Source: Sipunculus nudus (taxonomy: Eukaryota > Annelida > Sipuncula > Golfingiida > Sipunculidae). Taken from it: 64,000 nt of DNA. The translations under genes were made by a program, and so were the position numbers. The notes beneath the pieces are model-generated. The model had not been told where the DNA came from. It ran no database searches and worked only from the letters and a program-made list of their open reading frames with translations. Shown piece by piece: positions 59,801 to 63,808 of the stretch (position 1 is its first letter; every line of letters starts with the position of its first letter). Where the stretch lies: contig CM049309.1 in NCBI GenBank assembly GCA_026874595.1, positions 93,518,723-93,582,722 of the forward strand. The letters run 5' to 3'.

Positions 59801-62292
59801 CCACATATCTGCAAAAGTTTTGTAAATTTGGGGATTTTAACCTAACAAGTGGGCATGGCCTTAATTTTCTGAATAAAAAGTTGCAAAAATGTTACAAGTT
59901 TCCATAAATTTTTTTCTTTTCTAACTATATTCATTCTAAATGCATGAAGCCTGTAGGGATTGTTCTACACTATTATGTGCCTTTGACTTCTAAGACAGAT
60001 CAAAAATTGAAAATTTACATAGTTATACCTTGGTAAAACTTATGTTAAAAAAATTTAAATTCCAGCCTCTCTGACCCACTGTTTCTGACCCAAACTAGAT
60101 ATTTCAATTTAATTAATACATAATACTAACGTTTAGGTGCTTCTTTGCAACATATGAAAGCAATCAAATTGTTTGATTTATAAGACATTATAACTGAGAT
60201 TAACATAACTTATATATATATATGTGTGTATATATACATAAACTTTCAAGATTTCAAATTTTAAAGTTGAGTTTTCACAAGTGAACATTTATGATAGATC
60301 TGCAGTCTTTTTTCCTCCCAGAGTTCCTTACATTTCTTAAGTAAACATCTGAAGAGCTTTTCTATCTATTTACTGAATGAATACTTAAAGAGGACCACTT
60401 AGACATTAAACCTGTCTACTTAACTTTATGACATGCACCCTTGTTTGCAATGACTGTGTTGTGATGATTCTGTATTAGATATAGTTATAAATGTGAAATA
60501 AAAAAGAATTTTTAACTATTCTCACGAGGGACTCTTCTGGGTTTATCTGTCCTTTTTAGAAATTTCTTATTAGTTTGATTTATAAATATTGTCTAAAACA
60601 CATTACTGTGTCTGTTAGTTCAAGATTAATTTTTTTAAATTAAATTTTTCTTTATAAAATTGTTTTTTTTTTATCAAACTTTTTTTTTCTGGTTTACTGT
60701 GCTTTTAGCTGATTGCACTATAATTTATGAGAATGGGTCATTTGTAGAATAATTGAACATATTAATTCATATGATAAATAAATTATCATACAGCGATGGA
60801 GGTCCTAGTCTGCATAATAAATTGTATACTTAAAGAAAGTAGTAACTACGGTCAGACTGCAATTAAATATTATGAGCTTATCTCCATTGCAGGCACAATA
60901 TATACGGGAACCTGTGGTGAAAAAATGAATTAACGATCTTTGAATGTTTGACAACGTGAGACTTGTTACTTCTAATACCTCACAATTTTCATAATAAATA
61001 TTATTACTATTGACTGGCATGTATTGCATTATTACTATAGTGTTACTTTTTCCCCCTATAGAAACCTGGAGGGATAATTGTTCACACCATCCCACCCAGC
61101 CTAAAATTCTGGGGGGTATGCATCCCCCCATCCCCCCTGCTATCTAAGCCCCGGATTCATAGCCTAATCATTGTTGTAGCCATCCCTAGACTTGTGAGAC
61201 AAAATTCACATAATTTTTCATGCTGATTTATTCTGATGGTTAAAGAGAAAAATGGTTTTTCCATGATTAACCCTGACAACATGCTGAGTTTTACTGAAAT
61301 TTAAATATGATTTTTTGCTCGGCTGACAAAGTCTACTGAGTTATAGGCAGGCAGGGAGGACAATAAAAAATCTCATTGAAAACCTGAAATTAGGTCTCTG
61401 TGACCTATATTCTCCAAGCTATGGGGCTTGTAAGTATCCCCCAGAATAATTAAAAATTTGATACAAAATCTCAAGTATCTTGATAATTAATGCATGGGTT
61501 GCCATGAATCTTGCCTAGAATATTGACCAAGACTAGTTTTATCAGTTCCCAAAAACTGGTGGAGCTCAAACTTGACTTATATATGGCCCACCTCTAAGGC
61601 AAGAACTCAGTTGATTTTGGGGTCATGAGCTCAAAGGTCAAGGTCACAGGACCCACTTATTTAGAAAGATTGTGGATGCACTTCAAGCCAAACTTTTCAT
61701 CCTAAACCTTCCATCTTGCACATATAAATGACAAGCTAATAGGGGAAGAACCTGAGTGATTTGGGGTCACAAGATTCAAGATCACAGATGCCATCTGTCC
61801 ACCTATTTGTTTCCGGAAGATATAGCTCCAGTTTGGGTAGACGGGGTGGCTTCAAACTGATTACAAGACCCATATTTTGAAAAAGCTCATAAACATATCC
61901 TTACAGACAAATTCAGCTGAGCACCAAGACCCTAGTTTTAGACAGACATTACTTTTAACACCTTTTGATGCAAATGTCAAAAACTGTTATTGTGGGTATG
62001 GTCCAGATATAAAATTGAAACAAGGTGTCTTTGTCACAGGGCAGCTCTTCAGCTGAGCATCATGACCCATGAATCACCTAGATATTTTGTTTTTAATATA
62101 TTTGTTTACAATAACTGTTCTTCTTTAATAGAGGTTACAGTCCAGAATGAGTTCTACAAAGGCAGGACCCCTGACACAGAGCTCAGACCTCCTCACAGAG
62201 ACAGTTCAGGACGAGTCAGAGGACCCCCTCCAGGGGGTGCTGGAGGCTACCACAGGCAGGGACAACAGATGTTCCACCCCTATGCTAGATAG
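1866..62292 (+). CDS. TUT4/7: Terminal uridylyltransferase, TUT4/TUT7-like (3' part, 12 exons)
   Basis: The coding join is 1866-1955, 3596-3709, 4324-4395, 6839-7016, 7332-7379, 12781-12872, 15909-16033, 16262-16368, 27718-27911, 43951-44199, 47035-47134, 62132-62292. All introns are GT-AG and all phases fit, giving 509 residues to a TAG. TUT4/TUT7 enzymes add uridines to RNA 3' ends (oligo-U on short-tailed mRNAs, pre-let-7 and similar substrates), mainly in the cytoplasm. Visible residues 1-92 belong to the C-terminal nucleotidyltransferase core, about 105-165 to the PAP-associated domain (SVAELWLGLLRFYTE), 218-231 to a CCHC knuckle, and 235-509 to a low-complexity tail. The catalytic Asp motif is upstream of the window. 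The conserved His of DPFDLSHNLG, which in this family selects UTP over ATP, is present. Vertebrate TUT4/7 have a second knuckle after the core that I do not see here. The family call is firm; TUT4 versus TUT7 cannot be separated and an invertebrate co-orthologue is likely. Confidence 0.93.
1956..2878. other. Intron 1, single-copy part
   Basis: AT-rich intron with no repeat module, open frame with coding character or RNA gene that I can recognise. It runs into the 29-bp array. Confidence 0.6.
2879..3595 (+). repeat. 29-bp minisatellite of 3' splice sites upstream of exon 2 (about 24 copies)
   Basis: The unit is TCTGATGGTATTATTGCAG followed by GTCTGTGATA. The part after GCAG equals the first bases of exon 2 (GTCTGTGATAT), so each unit carries an acceptor-like TTATTGCAG|GTCTGTGATA. 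The array ends at the true acceptor (3594-3595). Variants read GTAG|ATC or GCAG|GTTAG. With a 29-base period, use of an upstream copy shifts the frame or meets the unit's own TGA, so the extra sites look like decoys. Confidence 0.93.
3596..3709 (+). CDS. TUT4/7: TUT4/7 exon 2: SLSSYAY nucleotide-binding segment
   Basis: The 38 codons read VCDICDASRGSLSSYAY, then a hydrophobic helix, then RRPPVIPVLQE; the donor GAG|gtaagt is strong. The Ser-Tyr pair at 3635-3640 corresponds to the UTP-contacting pair of the family. A cysteine at 3608-3610 stands where vertebrate proteins have glycine (CDIGDASRG). The acceptor tgttgtag is weak in pyrimidines and is the last, slightly diverged copy of a 29-bp tandem array that carries about 24 acceptor-like copies upstream. 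Confidence 0.93.
3710..4323. other. Intron 2, nothing recognised
   Basis: A 614-base AT-rich intron ending in a good pyrimidine tract and tttcag. No repeat module is visible. Confidence 0.7.
4324..4395 (+). CDS. TUT4/7: TUT4/7 exon 3: VDGWNAWYLDDYKQ, end amplified as a minisatellite
   Basis: The acceptor is gtattttcag at 4314-4323. The 24 codons LYVGQRPERIVDGWNAWYLDDYKQ lead in phase 0 into the SKHWPLFG of exon 4. The donor is ambiguous by three bases: CAG|gtagta after 4395 or GTA|gtaagt after 4398, an in-frame tandem donor that would add one valine. The last 38 coding bases and the donor are the first copy of a 48-bp array. Copies 2 and 3 stay in frame, so use of their donors would insert 16 or 32 residues; a 2-base deletion in copy 4 shifts the frame to a stop at 4525-4527. 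Confidence 0.88.
4358..6417 (+). repeat. 48-bp minisatellite of exon 3 end plus 5' splice site (about 43 copies)
   Basis: The first copy is the coding end of exon 3 with its donor; the rest fill intron 3 head to tail. The unit reads ATGGCTGGAATCATGGTACT, then TAGATGACTACAAACAG, then GTAGTAAGTAT. Exon and unit match at about 36 of 38 exonic bases. Each unit retains a CAG|GTAGTAAGT donor. The period is a multiple of three and the sense frame translates as WLESWYLDDYKQVVSI repeats, open for long runs (for example 4942-5844). Indels of 1-2 bases in a minority of units break the frame. The antisense strand is also open in places, a by-product of the repeat. Confidence 0.95.
6418..6838. other. Intron 3, single-copy end
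   Basis: The remainder of intron 3 after the array, AT-rich, ending in the exon 4 acceptor. Nothing else is recognised. Confidence 0.65.
6839..7016 (+). CDS. TUT4/7: TUT4/7 exon 4: PAP-associated domain
   Basis: The acceptor is ttttcctcag and the donor G|gtatgt leaves phase 1. The exon encodes NNKESVAELWLGLLRFYTE, then NFKDHVVSIRQHKPLTRF, ending in CIAIE. This is the PAP-associated domain signature of non-canonical poly(A)/poly(U) polymerases and is the most conserved stretch in the window. Confidence 0.95.
7332..7379 (+). CDS. TUT4/7: TUT4/7 exon 5: DPFDLSHNLGGGLSRK with uracil-selecting His
   Basis: This 48-base exon starts in phase 1 after ggttttag and ends A|gtaagg. It completes the motif DPFDLSHNLGGGLSRK. 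The histidine codon CAT at 7349-7351 aligns with the histidine that gives uridylyltransferases UTP preference over ATP (known for Cid1 and human TUT4/7). Its presence supports uridylation rather than adenylation. Confidence 0.95.
7380..8334. other. Intron 5, first part
   Basis: AT-rich sequence with a short ACATACATG-type simple repeat near 7610-7690. No gene is seen. The small open frame at 7624-7857 lacks splice logic or family resemblance. Confidence 0.6.
8335..10883 (+). repeat. Composite repeat: families A, C, D and E in order
   Basis: It opens with a degenerate family A head (AGCTAAGCTGACTGGAAGTC, 8338 on), passes to family C at about 8652 (TTATGCGATGGTGC phrase and several CAAATTGTTC/TTTGGC modules), then family D near 10140-10210 (AGTTCACTCAGTGCAG phrases), then family E from about 10440 (GGTGGCGCCACCTGCAACC). 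The same order recurs at 52745-56450. Confidence 0.75.
10884..12594 (+). mobile_element. Helentron-like family B element 1 (head to tail)
   Basis: The head AGCTCAGCTGACTATAAGTC is followed by a hairpin partner, TGTCCGTCGTCC simple sequence and the family B body (CCCCAAGATCTCCTACCAAG, GTTATGGGCCCAAACAT phrases). The tail CGGCTGAGTGCCGTGACCCA with CCCTTG closes it at about 12594. The interior includes a C-run near 11672 followed by CCACCACCACC. No coding capacity is seen, so it would be non-autonomous. Confidence 0.65.
12781..12872 (+). CDS. TUT4/7: TUT4/7 exon 6: end of the catalytic module
   Basis: The acceptor tttatttacag precedes 12781 and the donor CTG|gtaagt follows 12872. The first two bases complete a Met codon split by intron 5. 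The encoded segment MNTFIIKAFRKGRLVFGTP aligns with MTNFIMKAF.NGR..FG.P of vertebrate TUT4/7, the helix that closes the PAP-associated fold. The exon sits between two large Helentron-like repeats. Confidence 0.93.
12873..13140. other. Intron 6, short single-copy part
   Basis: AT-rich sequence between exon 6 and the next repeat head; nothing recognised. Confidence 0.6.
13141..15804 (+). mobile_element. Helentron-like family B element 2 (head to tail)
   Basis: The head TTAGCTCAGCTGACTATAAG at 13141 is followed by a GTCT/GTCC block and two family B body modules (13250-13860 and 13930-14560). The tail CAGCTGTGCGCCGTGACCCA with TGGGTCCCTTG ends near 15804. The interior from 14700 is very AT-rich with no recognisable protein. 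The tail lies about 105 bases from exon 7. Confidence 0.65.
15909..16033 (+). CDS. TUT4/7: TUT4/7 exon 7: CCHC zinc knuckle
   Basis: The acceptor is catgtttcag and the donor AG|gtactg leaves phase 2. The exon encodes FDPRVLTEGDPPNDRGC followed by a classic knuckle CRVCGKIGHFVKEC (Cx2Cx4Hx4C). Zinc ligands are encoded at 15966-15968, 15975-15977, 15990-15992 and 16005-16007. In TUT4/7 this knuckle follows the catalytic module and helps hold RNA or the uridylated product. The tail of a repeat element ends only about 105 bases upstream of the exon. Confidence 0.95.
16262..16368 (+). CDS. TUT4/7: TUT4/7 exon 8: charged linker
   Basis: The acceptor is ttatgatag, the first base completes an Arg codon, and the donor is G|gtacgt. 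The segment KERERERREFSKKDDDRQ then PKPEPVTPVNKS is highly charged and then proline-rich, as expected for a disordered linker. Vertebrate orthologues also have a basic/acidic linker after the first post-catalytic knuckle. The phases on both sides fit their neighbours exactly, which is the main support. Confidence 0.85.
16421..16601 (+). repeat. Two-copy tandem duplication in intron 8
   Basis: CTCTGTTCCTTCAGTATGAC occurs at 16421 and 16504, and TATAGTCAGAGAAAGGCATG at 16445 and 16541. The second copy has about 13 extra bases after GACACAGT. The rest of the two copies is nearly identical, so the duplication is recent. Confidence 0.85.
16621..17807 (+). repeat. Family A head fragment followed by family E modules
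   Basis: A degenerate head (CAGCTCAGTGAACTGAAAGT) and a short family A piece are followed from about 16920 by family E modules, recognisable by CATATCTCAGGA, TTTTGCATGTCCA and ACTGGTGGCGCCATCTG phrases repeated several times, each module about 145 bp. Confidence 0.7.
17808..19464 (+). mobile_element. Helentron-like family A element (head to tail)
   Basis: The head at 17808 (TTTTTAGTTCAGCTGACTGG) has the hairpin partner and GTCCGTC block. A second head at 18151 suggests a nested or fused copy. Four to five family A modules follow, with C-runs, and the tail module ends with TCAGCTGAGCGTCATGACCC, completing the palindrome and CTTG at 19464. It closely resembles the element truncated at the left edge of the window. 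Confidence 0.7.
19485..22636 (+). mobile_element. Helentron-like family B element 3 (longest copy)
   Basis: The head AGCTCAGCTGACTATAAGTC begins at 19488 and is followed by a long GTCC/GTCT block, two family B bodies (19620-20230 and 20340-20900), a C-rich stretch near 21000, AT-rich sequence and the tail GCTGAGCGCCGTGACCCATG with GGTCCCTTG at 22636. The part 20340-21340 has an inverted counterpart at about 50860-51780. No transposase or Rep/helicase segment is seen. Confidence 0.65.
22637..23316 (+). repeat. Family A modules without a head
   Basis: About two modules of family A directly abut the preceding tail, beginning at TTTTCTCTATTTTGAGACC. They contain GTTAACAGGGCACAAAT and a long C-run near 23150. 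Confidence 0.75.
23317..25279 (+). mobile_element. Composite element: family A head, family G modules, tail ending CTAG
   Basis: A family A head at 23317 and one module are followed by a GTCTGTCTGTCT block near 23808-23860 and then family G modules to about 25230. Family G is marked by AAACTTGACTTATATATGGC, AGGTCAAAGGTCAAGGTCAC and CATTTTAAGCCAAACTTTTC phrases. The tail GCAGCTGAGCGTCGAGACCC ends in CTAG at 25279. A fragment of the same family is at 61567-61936. Confidence 0.7.
25280..26266 (+). repeat. Family A modules with the second tail type
   Basis: Degenerate family A modules end in an alternative tail module (GGTCTTGATGAACTTAAGCT phrase from about 26137) closed by GTCGGCTGAGCGTAATGACC, the palindrome and CTTG. 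The same alternative tail occurs at 34545-34717 and 35795-35967. Confidence 0.75.
26267..26860 (+). repeat. Fragments of families C, B and E
   Basis: A family C head phrase (ACCTGTGAGCTTATGTGATG) at 26270, a family B head at 26391 (AGCTCATCTGACTATAAGTC) cut short at about 26570, and a family E-like module around 26690-26840 follow one another. This looks like successive truncated insertions. Confidence 0.6.
26861..27717. other. Intron 8, single-copy end
   Basis: No repeat module or gene is recognised up to the exon 9 acceptor. Confidence 0.55.
27718..27911 (+). CDS. TUT4/7: TUT4/7 exon 9: Pro/Gln/Arg-rich disordered tail
   Basis: The acceptor gttcctgcag is strong and the donor CAG|gtacgt follows 27911. 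The reading frame set by exon 8 gives about 65 residues beginning ETDPPKRPQPKPRYQRSKSD and ending TLLAQPNRQ. Other frames are also open for part of this length, but only this one joins exon 8 and exon 10 in phase. The segment is low-complexity with no known domain. Confidence 0.83.
27912..29119. other. Intron 9, first part
   Basis: Single-copy-looking intron sequence. No gene, array or element is recognised. Confidence 0.55.
29120..34717 (+). mobile_element. 5.6-kb family A element enlarged by internal triplication
   Basis: The head TTTTTAGCTCAGCTGACTGT at about 29122 is followed by family A modules and the second tail type, ending GTCGGCTGAGCGTCATGACC, palindrome and CTTG at 34717. A second head occurs inside each copy of a 1.61-kb unit (29487, 31097, 32709). 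No coding capacity is seen. Confidence 0.65.
29262..34093 (+). repeat. 1.61-kb tandem triplication
   Basis: Three nearly identical copies are 29262-30871, 30872-32483 and 32484-34093. Offsets are 1610 or 1612, the difference being a C-run of 16, 18 and 16 bases. Only a few substitutions separate the copies (for example CCGTCCGGCCGTC versus CCGTCCGGCTGTC near 32780). The breakpoint lies in the CCAGAGAGGT(c/a)CATGAAAA phrase that every family A module contains. Confidence 0.95.
34718..35967 (+). repeat. Family A modules with the second tail type
   Basis: About four modules directly follow the preceding tail and end with GTCGGCTGAGCGTCATGGCC and a slightly degraded palindrome (GGCCCACGGGTC). 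It parallels 34150-34717 and may be a duplicate of that end. Confidence 0.75.
35968..36591. other. Intron 9 spacer with a 21-bp triplet
   Basis: Mostly single-copy. At about 36222-36285 the 21-base unit AGGTTACATGCTTACATGTAT occurs three times in tandem. Confidence 0.75.
36592..40224. repeat. 33-bp minisatellite, about 110 copies (3.6 kb)
   Basis: The + strand unit is CATTCAGTATACATCTTCAG followed by GAGCACACTAAGA. Only three positions vary often: GAGCACAC/GAGTACAC, GACATTC/GACCTTC and CAGTATAC/CAATATAC. Because 33 is a multiple of three and the unit has no stop in one frame of each strand, the array is open throughout in both directions; the minus strand reads (MYTECLSVLLK)n for 1212 codons and the plus strand reads RHSVYIFRSTL repeats. 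No flanking domain or splice signal suggests it is a gene. The distal quarter (about 39.3-40.2 kb) is far more uniform than the rest. Confidence 0.95.
40225..42244. other. Intron 9, single-copy part
   Basis: AT-rich sequence with only a degraded head-like phrase at about 41085-41125 (CTGACTTTAAGTCAACTCAG). No gene is recognised. Confidence 0.55.
42245..43430 (+). repeat. Family H element with four 300-bp modules
   Basis: It starts with an imperfect hairpin AGCCCTCAGCC/GGCTGATGGGCT at 42252, then GTCCGTCCGTCC, then four modules marked by CTTGTGAGCGGGATATCT at about 42332, 42630, 42933 and 43223 (periods 298, 303 and 290). Modules carry GGTGGCGCCACCTACAATTT. The layout of hairpin head, GTCC block and internal modules parallels family A although the sequence differs. 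Confidence 0.8.
43431..43950. other. Intron 9 end with an (AC)n microsatellite
   Basis: An alternating (AC)n run lies at about 43710-43731 after a short TATATATA. The rest is AT-rich up to the exon 10 acceptor. Confidence 0.7.
43951..44199 (+). CDS. TUT4/7: TUT4/7 exon 10: Gln/His-rich low-complexity segment
   Basis: The acceptor is ccttcacag and the donor CAG|gtcagc. The exon gives 83 residues in phase 0 at both ends, of which 23 are Gln and 10 His, with blocks such as HPQQNPQHHPQHQQQGG. Such segments in TUT4/7 tails are thought to favour condensate or protein interactions (inference). Its last 11 bases and donor match the monomer of the 19-bp array that fills the following intron. Confidence 0.87.
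44189..46790 (+). repeat. 19-bp minisatellite overlapping the exon 10 5' splice site, with higher-order structure
   Basis: The monomer is AATACATCCAGGTCAGTGT, about 135 copies. Its first degenerate copy spans the exon 10 donor (AATACTTCCAG|GTCAGC). Trimers of 57 bp dominate around 45150-45450. A ten-monomer unit of exactly 190 bp repeats from 45941, 46131, 46321 and 46511. Many monomers keep CCAG|GTCAGT, a plausible donor. Confidence 0.92.
46791..47034. other. Intron 10 end
   Basis: Single-copy sequence up to the exon 11 acceptor; nothing recognised. Confidence 0.6.
47035..47134 (+). CDS. TUT4/7: TUT4/7 exon 11: basic Gln/Lys-rich segment
   Basis: The acceptor ttttatttcag precedes 47035 and the donor CTAG|gtcagt follows 47134, leaving phase 1. 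The segment is DPAILQAQVQKPMHQHSGKG then NRSIKQGKASQQL, basic and without a recognised domain. It fits in phase between exon 10 and the terminal exon. This is the least conserved-looking exon, so support rests on splice sites and frame. Confidence 0.8.
47135..48090. other. Intron 11, first part
   Basis: AT-rich, no repeat module or gene recognised. Confidence 0.55.
48091..49942. mobile_element. 1.85-kb element with long terminal inverted repeats
   Basis: A 24-bp perfect inverted repeat lies at 48091-48114 and 49919-49942. A second near-perfect pair lies inside at about 48300-48322 and 49734-49756 (GTGACGTCA.AGCAGACAAAC), at similar depth from each end, so the arms are probably 200 bp or more and diverged. 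The interior is visibly richer in CpG than the surroundings and carries three TGACGTCA octamers (48302, 48767, 49747). No transposase is seen. It resembles a foldback or MITE-like DNA element; the family is not recognised. Confidence 0.65.
50071..50150 (-). mobile_element. pogo/Tigger-like element end
   Basis: Read on the minus strand the sequence starts TACAGTAGAACGTCATATAT and continues with ATCCGAA-type phrases, the style of pogo/Tigger terminal repeats (CAGTAGAACC...ATCCGAA). The matching other end was not found in the window. The family call rests on the motif alone. Confidence 0.45.
50160..50620 (+). repeat. Intron 11 stretch ending in a repeat tail
   Basis: A C-run at about 50177 is followed by CAACCACCACCA and AT-rich DNA similar in style to the ends of family B elements. 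The tail CAGCTGAGCACAGTGACCCA with CCTTG ends near 50620. Confidence 0.55.
50860..51780 (-). repeat. Inverted copy of a family B segment
   Basis: The complement matches 20340-21340 over recognisable blocks, such as the phrase around the AAAGTGTGGATGTTCAT motif, the CCCAGC-rich part and the GTTATGGGCCC phrase. A G-run at 51258-51274 corresponds to the C-rich stretch of the forward copy. The two copies face each other 30 kb apart. Confidence 0.75.
51790..52745. other. Unclassified CpG-richer segment with a hairpin start
   Basis: It begins with an imperfect hairpin AAACCCGGTA...TACCGGGGTTT at about 51800-51840. Composition differs from the surrounding AT-rich intron, with several GCGAAC and CGGTAAAAA words. 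No coding region is recognised. It may be another inserted element. Confidence 0.4.
52746..56727 (+). mobile_element. Composite Helentron-like element: families A, C, D, E and A tail
   Basis: The head at 52791 (TTTTAGCTCAGCTGACTGAA) starts a family A module, followed by family C from about 53168, family D near 54760-55010, family E from about 55080 to 56450, and the first type of A tail module closing with TCAGCTGAGCGTCATGACCC and CTTA near 56728. The order A-C-D-E repeats that of 8335-10883. Confidence 0.65.
56745..57972 (+). mobile_element. Family A element with CTAG end
   Basis: The head at 56804 (AGCTCAGCTGACTGAAAGTC) is preceded by about 45 bases that also precede the head at 52791, so flank and head were duplicated together. 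Three modules follow. The tail CAGCTGAGCGTCGTGGCCCA with a degraded palindrome ends CTAG at about 57971. Confidence 0.65.
57985..58195 (-). repeat. Family B head fragment on the minus strand
   Basis: The complement reads AGCTCAGCTGAGCTATAGTC, GTCCTTTGTCC and then the family B body (CTAAGGACTTCATTCC-like phrase). It is a short head fragment in reverse. Confidence 0.7.
58236..58345. repeat. (CT)n and (AT)n microsatellites
   Basis: A run of CT dinucleotides at about 58239-58259 is followed by interrupted AT runs to about 58338. Confidence 0.9.
58346..61310. other. Intron 11, long single-copy part
   Basis: Nearly 3 kb of AT-rich DNA without repeat modules. There is no convincing open reading frame, splice-bounded exon or RNA gene. 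Short T-runs and a (TA)n/(TG)n patch near 60210-60240 are the only low-complexity features. Confidence 0.55.
61311..61936 (+). repeat. Short family A plus G composite
   Basis: A degenerate head (GCTCGGCTGACAAAGTCTAC) and one family A module join a family G module at about 61567 (AAACTTGACTTATATATGGC, CTCAAAGGTCAAGGTCACAG). It ends in a shortened tail CAGCTGAGCACCAAGACCCT with AG, lacking the second palindrome arm. It is a reduced version of 23317-25279. Confidence 0.7.
62049..62079 (+). repeat. Isolated element tail next to the terminal exon
   Basis: TTCAGCTGAGCATCATGACC, a degraded palindrome (GACCCATGAATC) and CCTAG form a tail without modules. It ends about 50 bases upstream of the terminal exon acceptor. 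Confidence 0.6.
62132..62292 (+). CDS. TUT4/7: TUT4/7 terminal exon: Arg/Gly-rich C terminus and stop
   Basis: The acceptor is ttctttaatag at 62121-62131. The first two bases complete a Glu codon with the last base of exon 11. The frame encodes EVTVQNEFYKGRTPDTEL, then RDSSGRVRGPPPGGAGGYH, ending RQGQQMFHPYAR and TAG at 62290-62292. RG/GG-rich C termini are usual RNA-binding tails. A repeat-element tail (62049-62079) ends about 50 bases before the acceptor, so the branch point and pyrimidine tract are squeezed into that gap. Confidence 0.88.
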
Positions 62293-63160
62293 TGATAGCT
62301 TTTCAGTGGATAGATTATACAATAATGTCTTATATTACTTGTAAATAGTAATGATATAATTTTTTGTCCACCTTGAAATGCTGACTTCAATAGGTGAAAA
62401 TAAAATCATTTTCCAGGATATTTACCAGGGAATATTTAAACAGAATATCTATTTTAATGAATTTATAGAAACACTAGAGTCCTCTGCTGTGTGATTCTTT
62501 ATCTGTGAATTTATGGTGCTGTACACATTTCACAAAATTCCATTAAAACTACATGAGATACCAATTTATCATGTAAGATAATGATAATTTGGGGTCCACA
62601 CAGAATAAAAATAACATAATTGTATTATAATATTTGATGAGTTAAATGTGATCAGAATCAAGCCAGGTTTAATCAGATAAATTTGTACTGATTGCAGTTT
62701 CATAATGAAAATTGTAGAATGCATTTTACTTATGATTATCTGCTGCAGTGTTATGAATGCAGATAAAATACATGAGATATTAGCGGATGACAGTTTACAG
62801 ACATACATGGTGATGACATTCATACAAAAAAGGATCAAAGCCCGTACTTCATTTTCAGATTTAATGTTTTTAAATTATACAAAATACAGTGCCGCCACTC
62901 TGAATTGTATTTTAAAAAATAATAAATCATTACAAGAAAAAAAAACCATAAAAATTGTCCGAAAAAGTATATTTTTATTCCAAATTGTGCTGCTTTCAAT
63001 GGTTTGACAATAGACATTGCTTCCAAACCAGCTTCAGGTCAGATATTTGCAGTTATATATGAGTTAACACTAATATATCCACTGTATTTCAAATTGTCAG
63101 TCATTTTGTTGAAGACTGGCGAGAACTTTGTTCAATAAAATGCTACTATAATAAAATAGT
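62293..63160 (+). other. Probable 3' UTR with candidate polyadenylation signals
   Basis: This AT-rich sequence follows the TAG. Canonical AATAAA hexamers occur at 62399-62404, 63134-63139 and 63150-63155, the last two forming a close pair. Which is used cannot be told from sequence; the pair near 63.14 kb would give a UTR of about 0.86 kb and the first a UTR of about 0.12 kb. Confidence 0.55.
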
Positions 63161-63590
63161 GATAGAGCTTCATCTTTATGTTAAAAGCCTAAAATTGATG
63201 TCTTGAAAGTGATCCCCATCCCCAAAAAGGCATGAAAAAAAGTATTTTCTCTGGGTAGAAGTACAAAAAAGGTATGAAAGTACAAAGAAAAACATAATAG
63301 AAGTGTTGAGTGGCAGCATTGAAAAAGGTAAGGTAATCCTTGTCCATTATCACCTGTTGGTAGATGTGCTCTCTGTTATCTGTATTTCCAGGACCACGCT
63401 TTATCAGTCCTAGCTTAAGCGATGATCATATGACAGGTCAAAGATAAATATGCCTTGATTTTGTTTTACATGAAAGCAAGCCCATCTTTGAGTAACTGTC
63501 AAAATGAACATAGTACATGTTAACTTTATGTAAGGAATATTTTAAAAGTAAATTTCATCAAATGGCCTGAAACAGATGGAACAAGGAATG
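63161..63590. other. Downstream flank, nothing recognised
   Basis: Sequence past the likely polyadenylation site. No gene or repeat is recognised. Confidence 0.5.
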
Positions 63591-63808
63591 GTACATTAGA
63601 GTAAATGTCAGTCTCAGATACAAACTGTTATCAGTACATTAGAGTATATGTCAGTCTGAGATACAAACTGTTATCAGTACAGAGTAGATGTCAGTCTGAG
63701 ATACAAACTGTTATCAGTACATTAGAGTATATGTCAGTCTGAGATACAAACTGTTATCAGTACATTAGAGTATATGTCAGTCTCAGATACATACTGTTAT
63801 CAGTTCAT
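63591..63808 (+). repeat. 43-bp tandem repeat, five copies
   Basis: The unit is GTACATTAGAGTATATGTCA followed by GTCTGAGATACAAACTGTTATCA written here in two parts as GTCTGAGATACAAACTG and TTATCA. The third copy lacks five bases (ATTAG). Copies differ at only a few positions. Confidence 0.9.

Noticed and set aside
62705-63007. A 100-codon open frame starting MKIVECILLMIICC, which looks like a signal peptide
   Set aside because: It sits in the probable 3' UTR, is AT-driven in composition, overlaps an antisense open frame and resembles no family I know.
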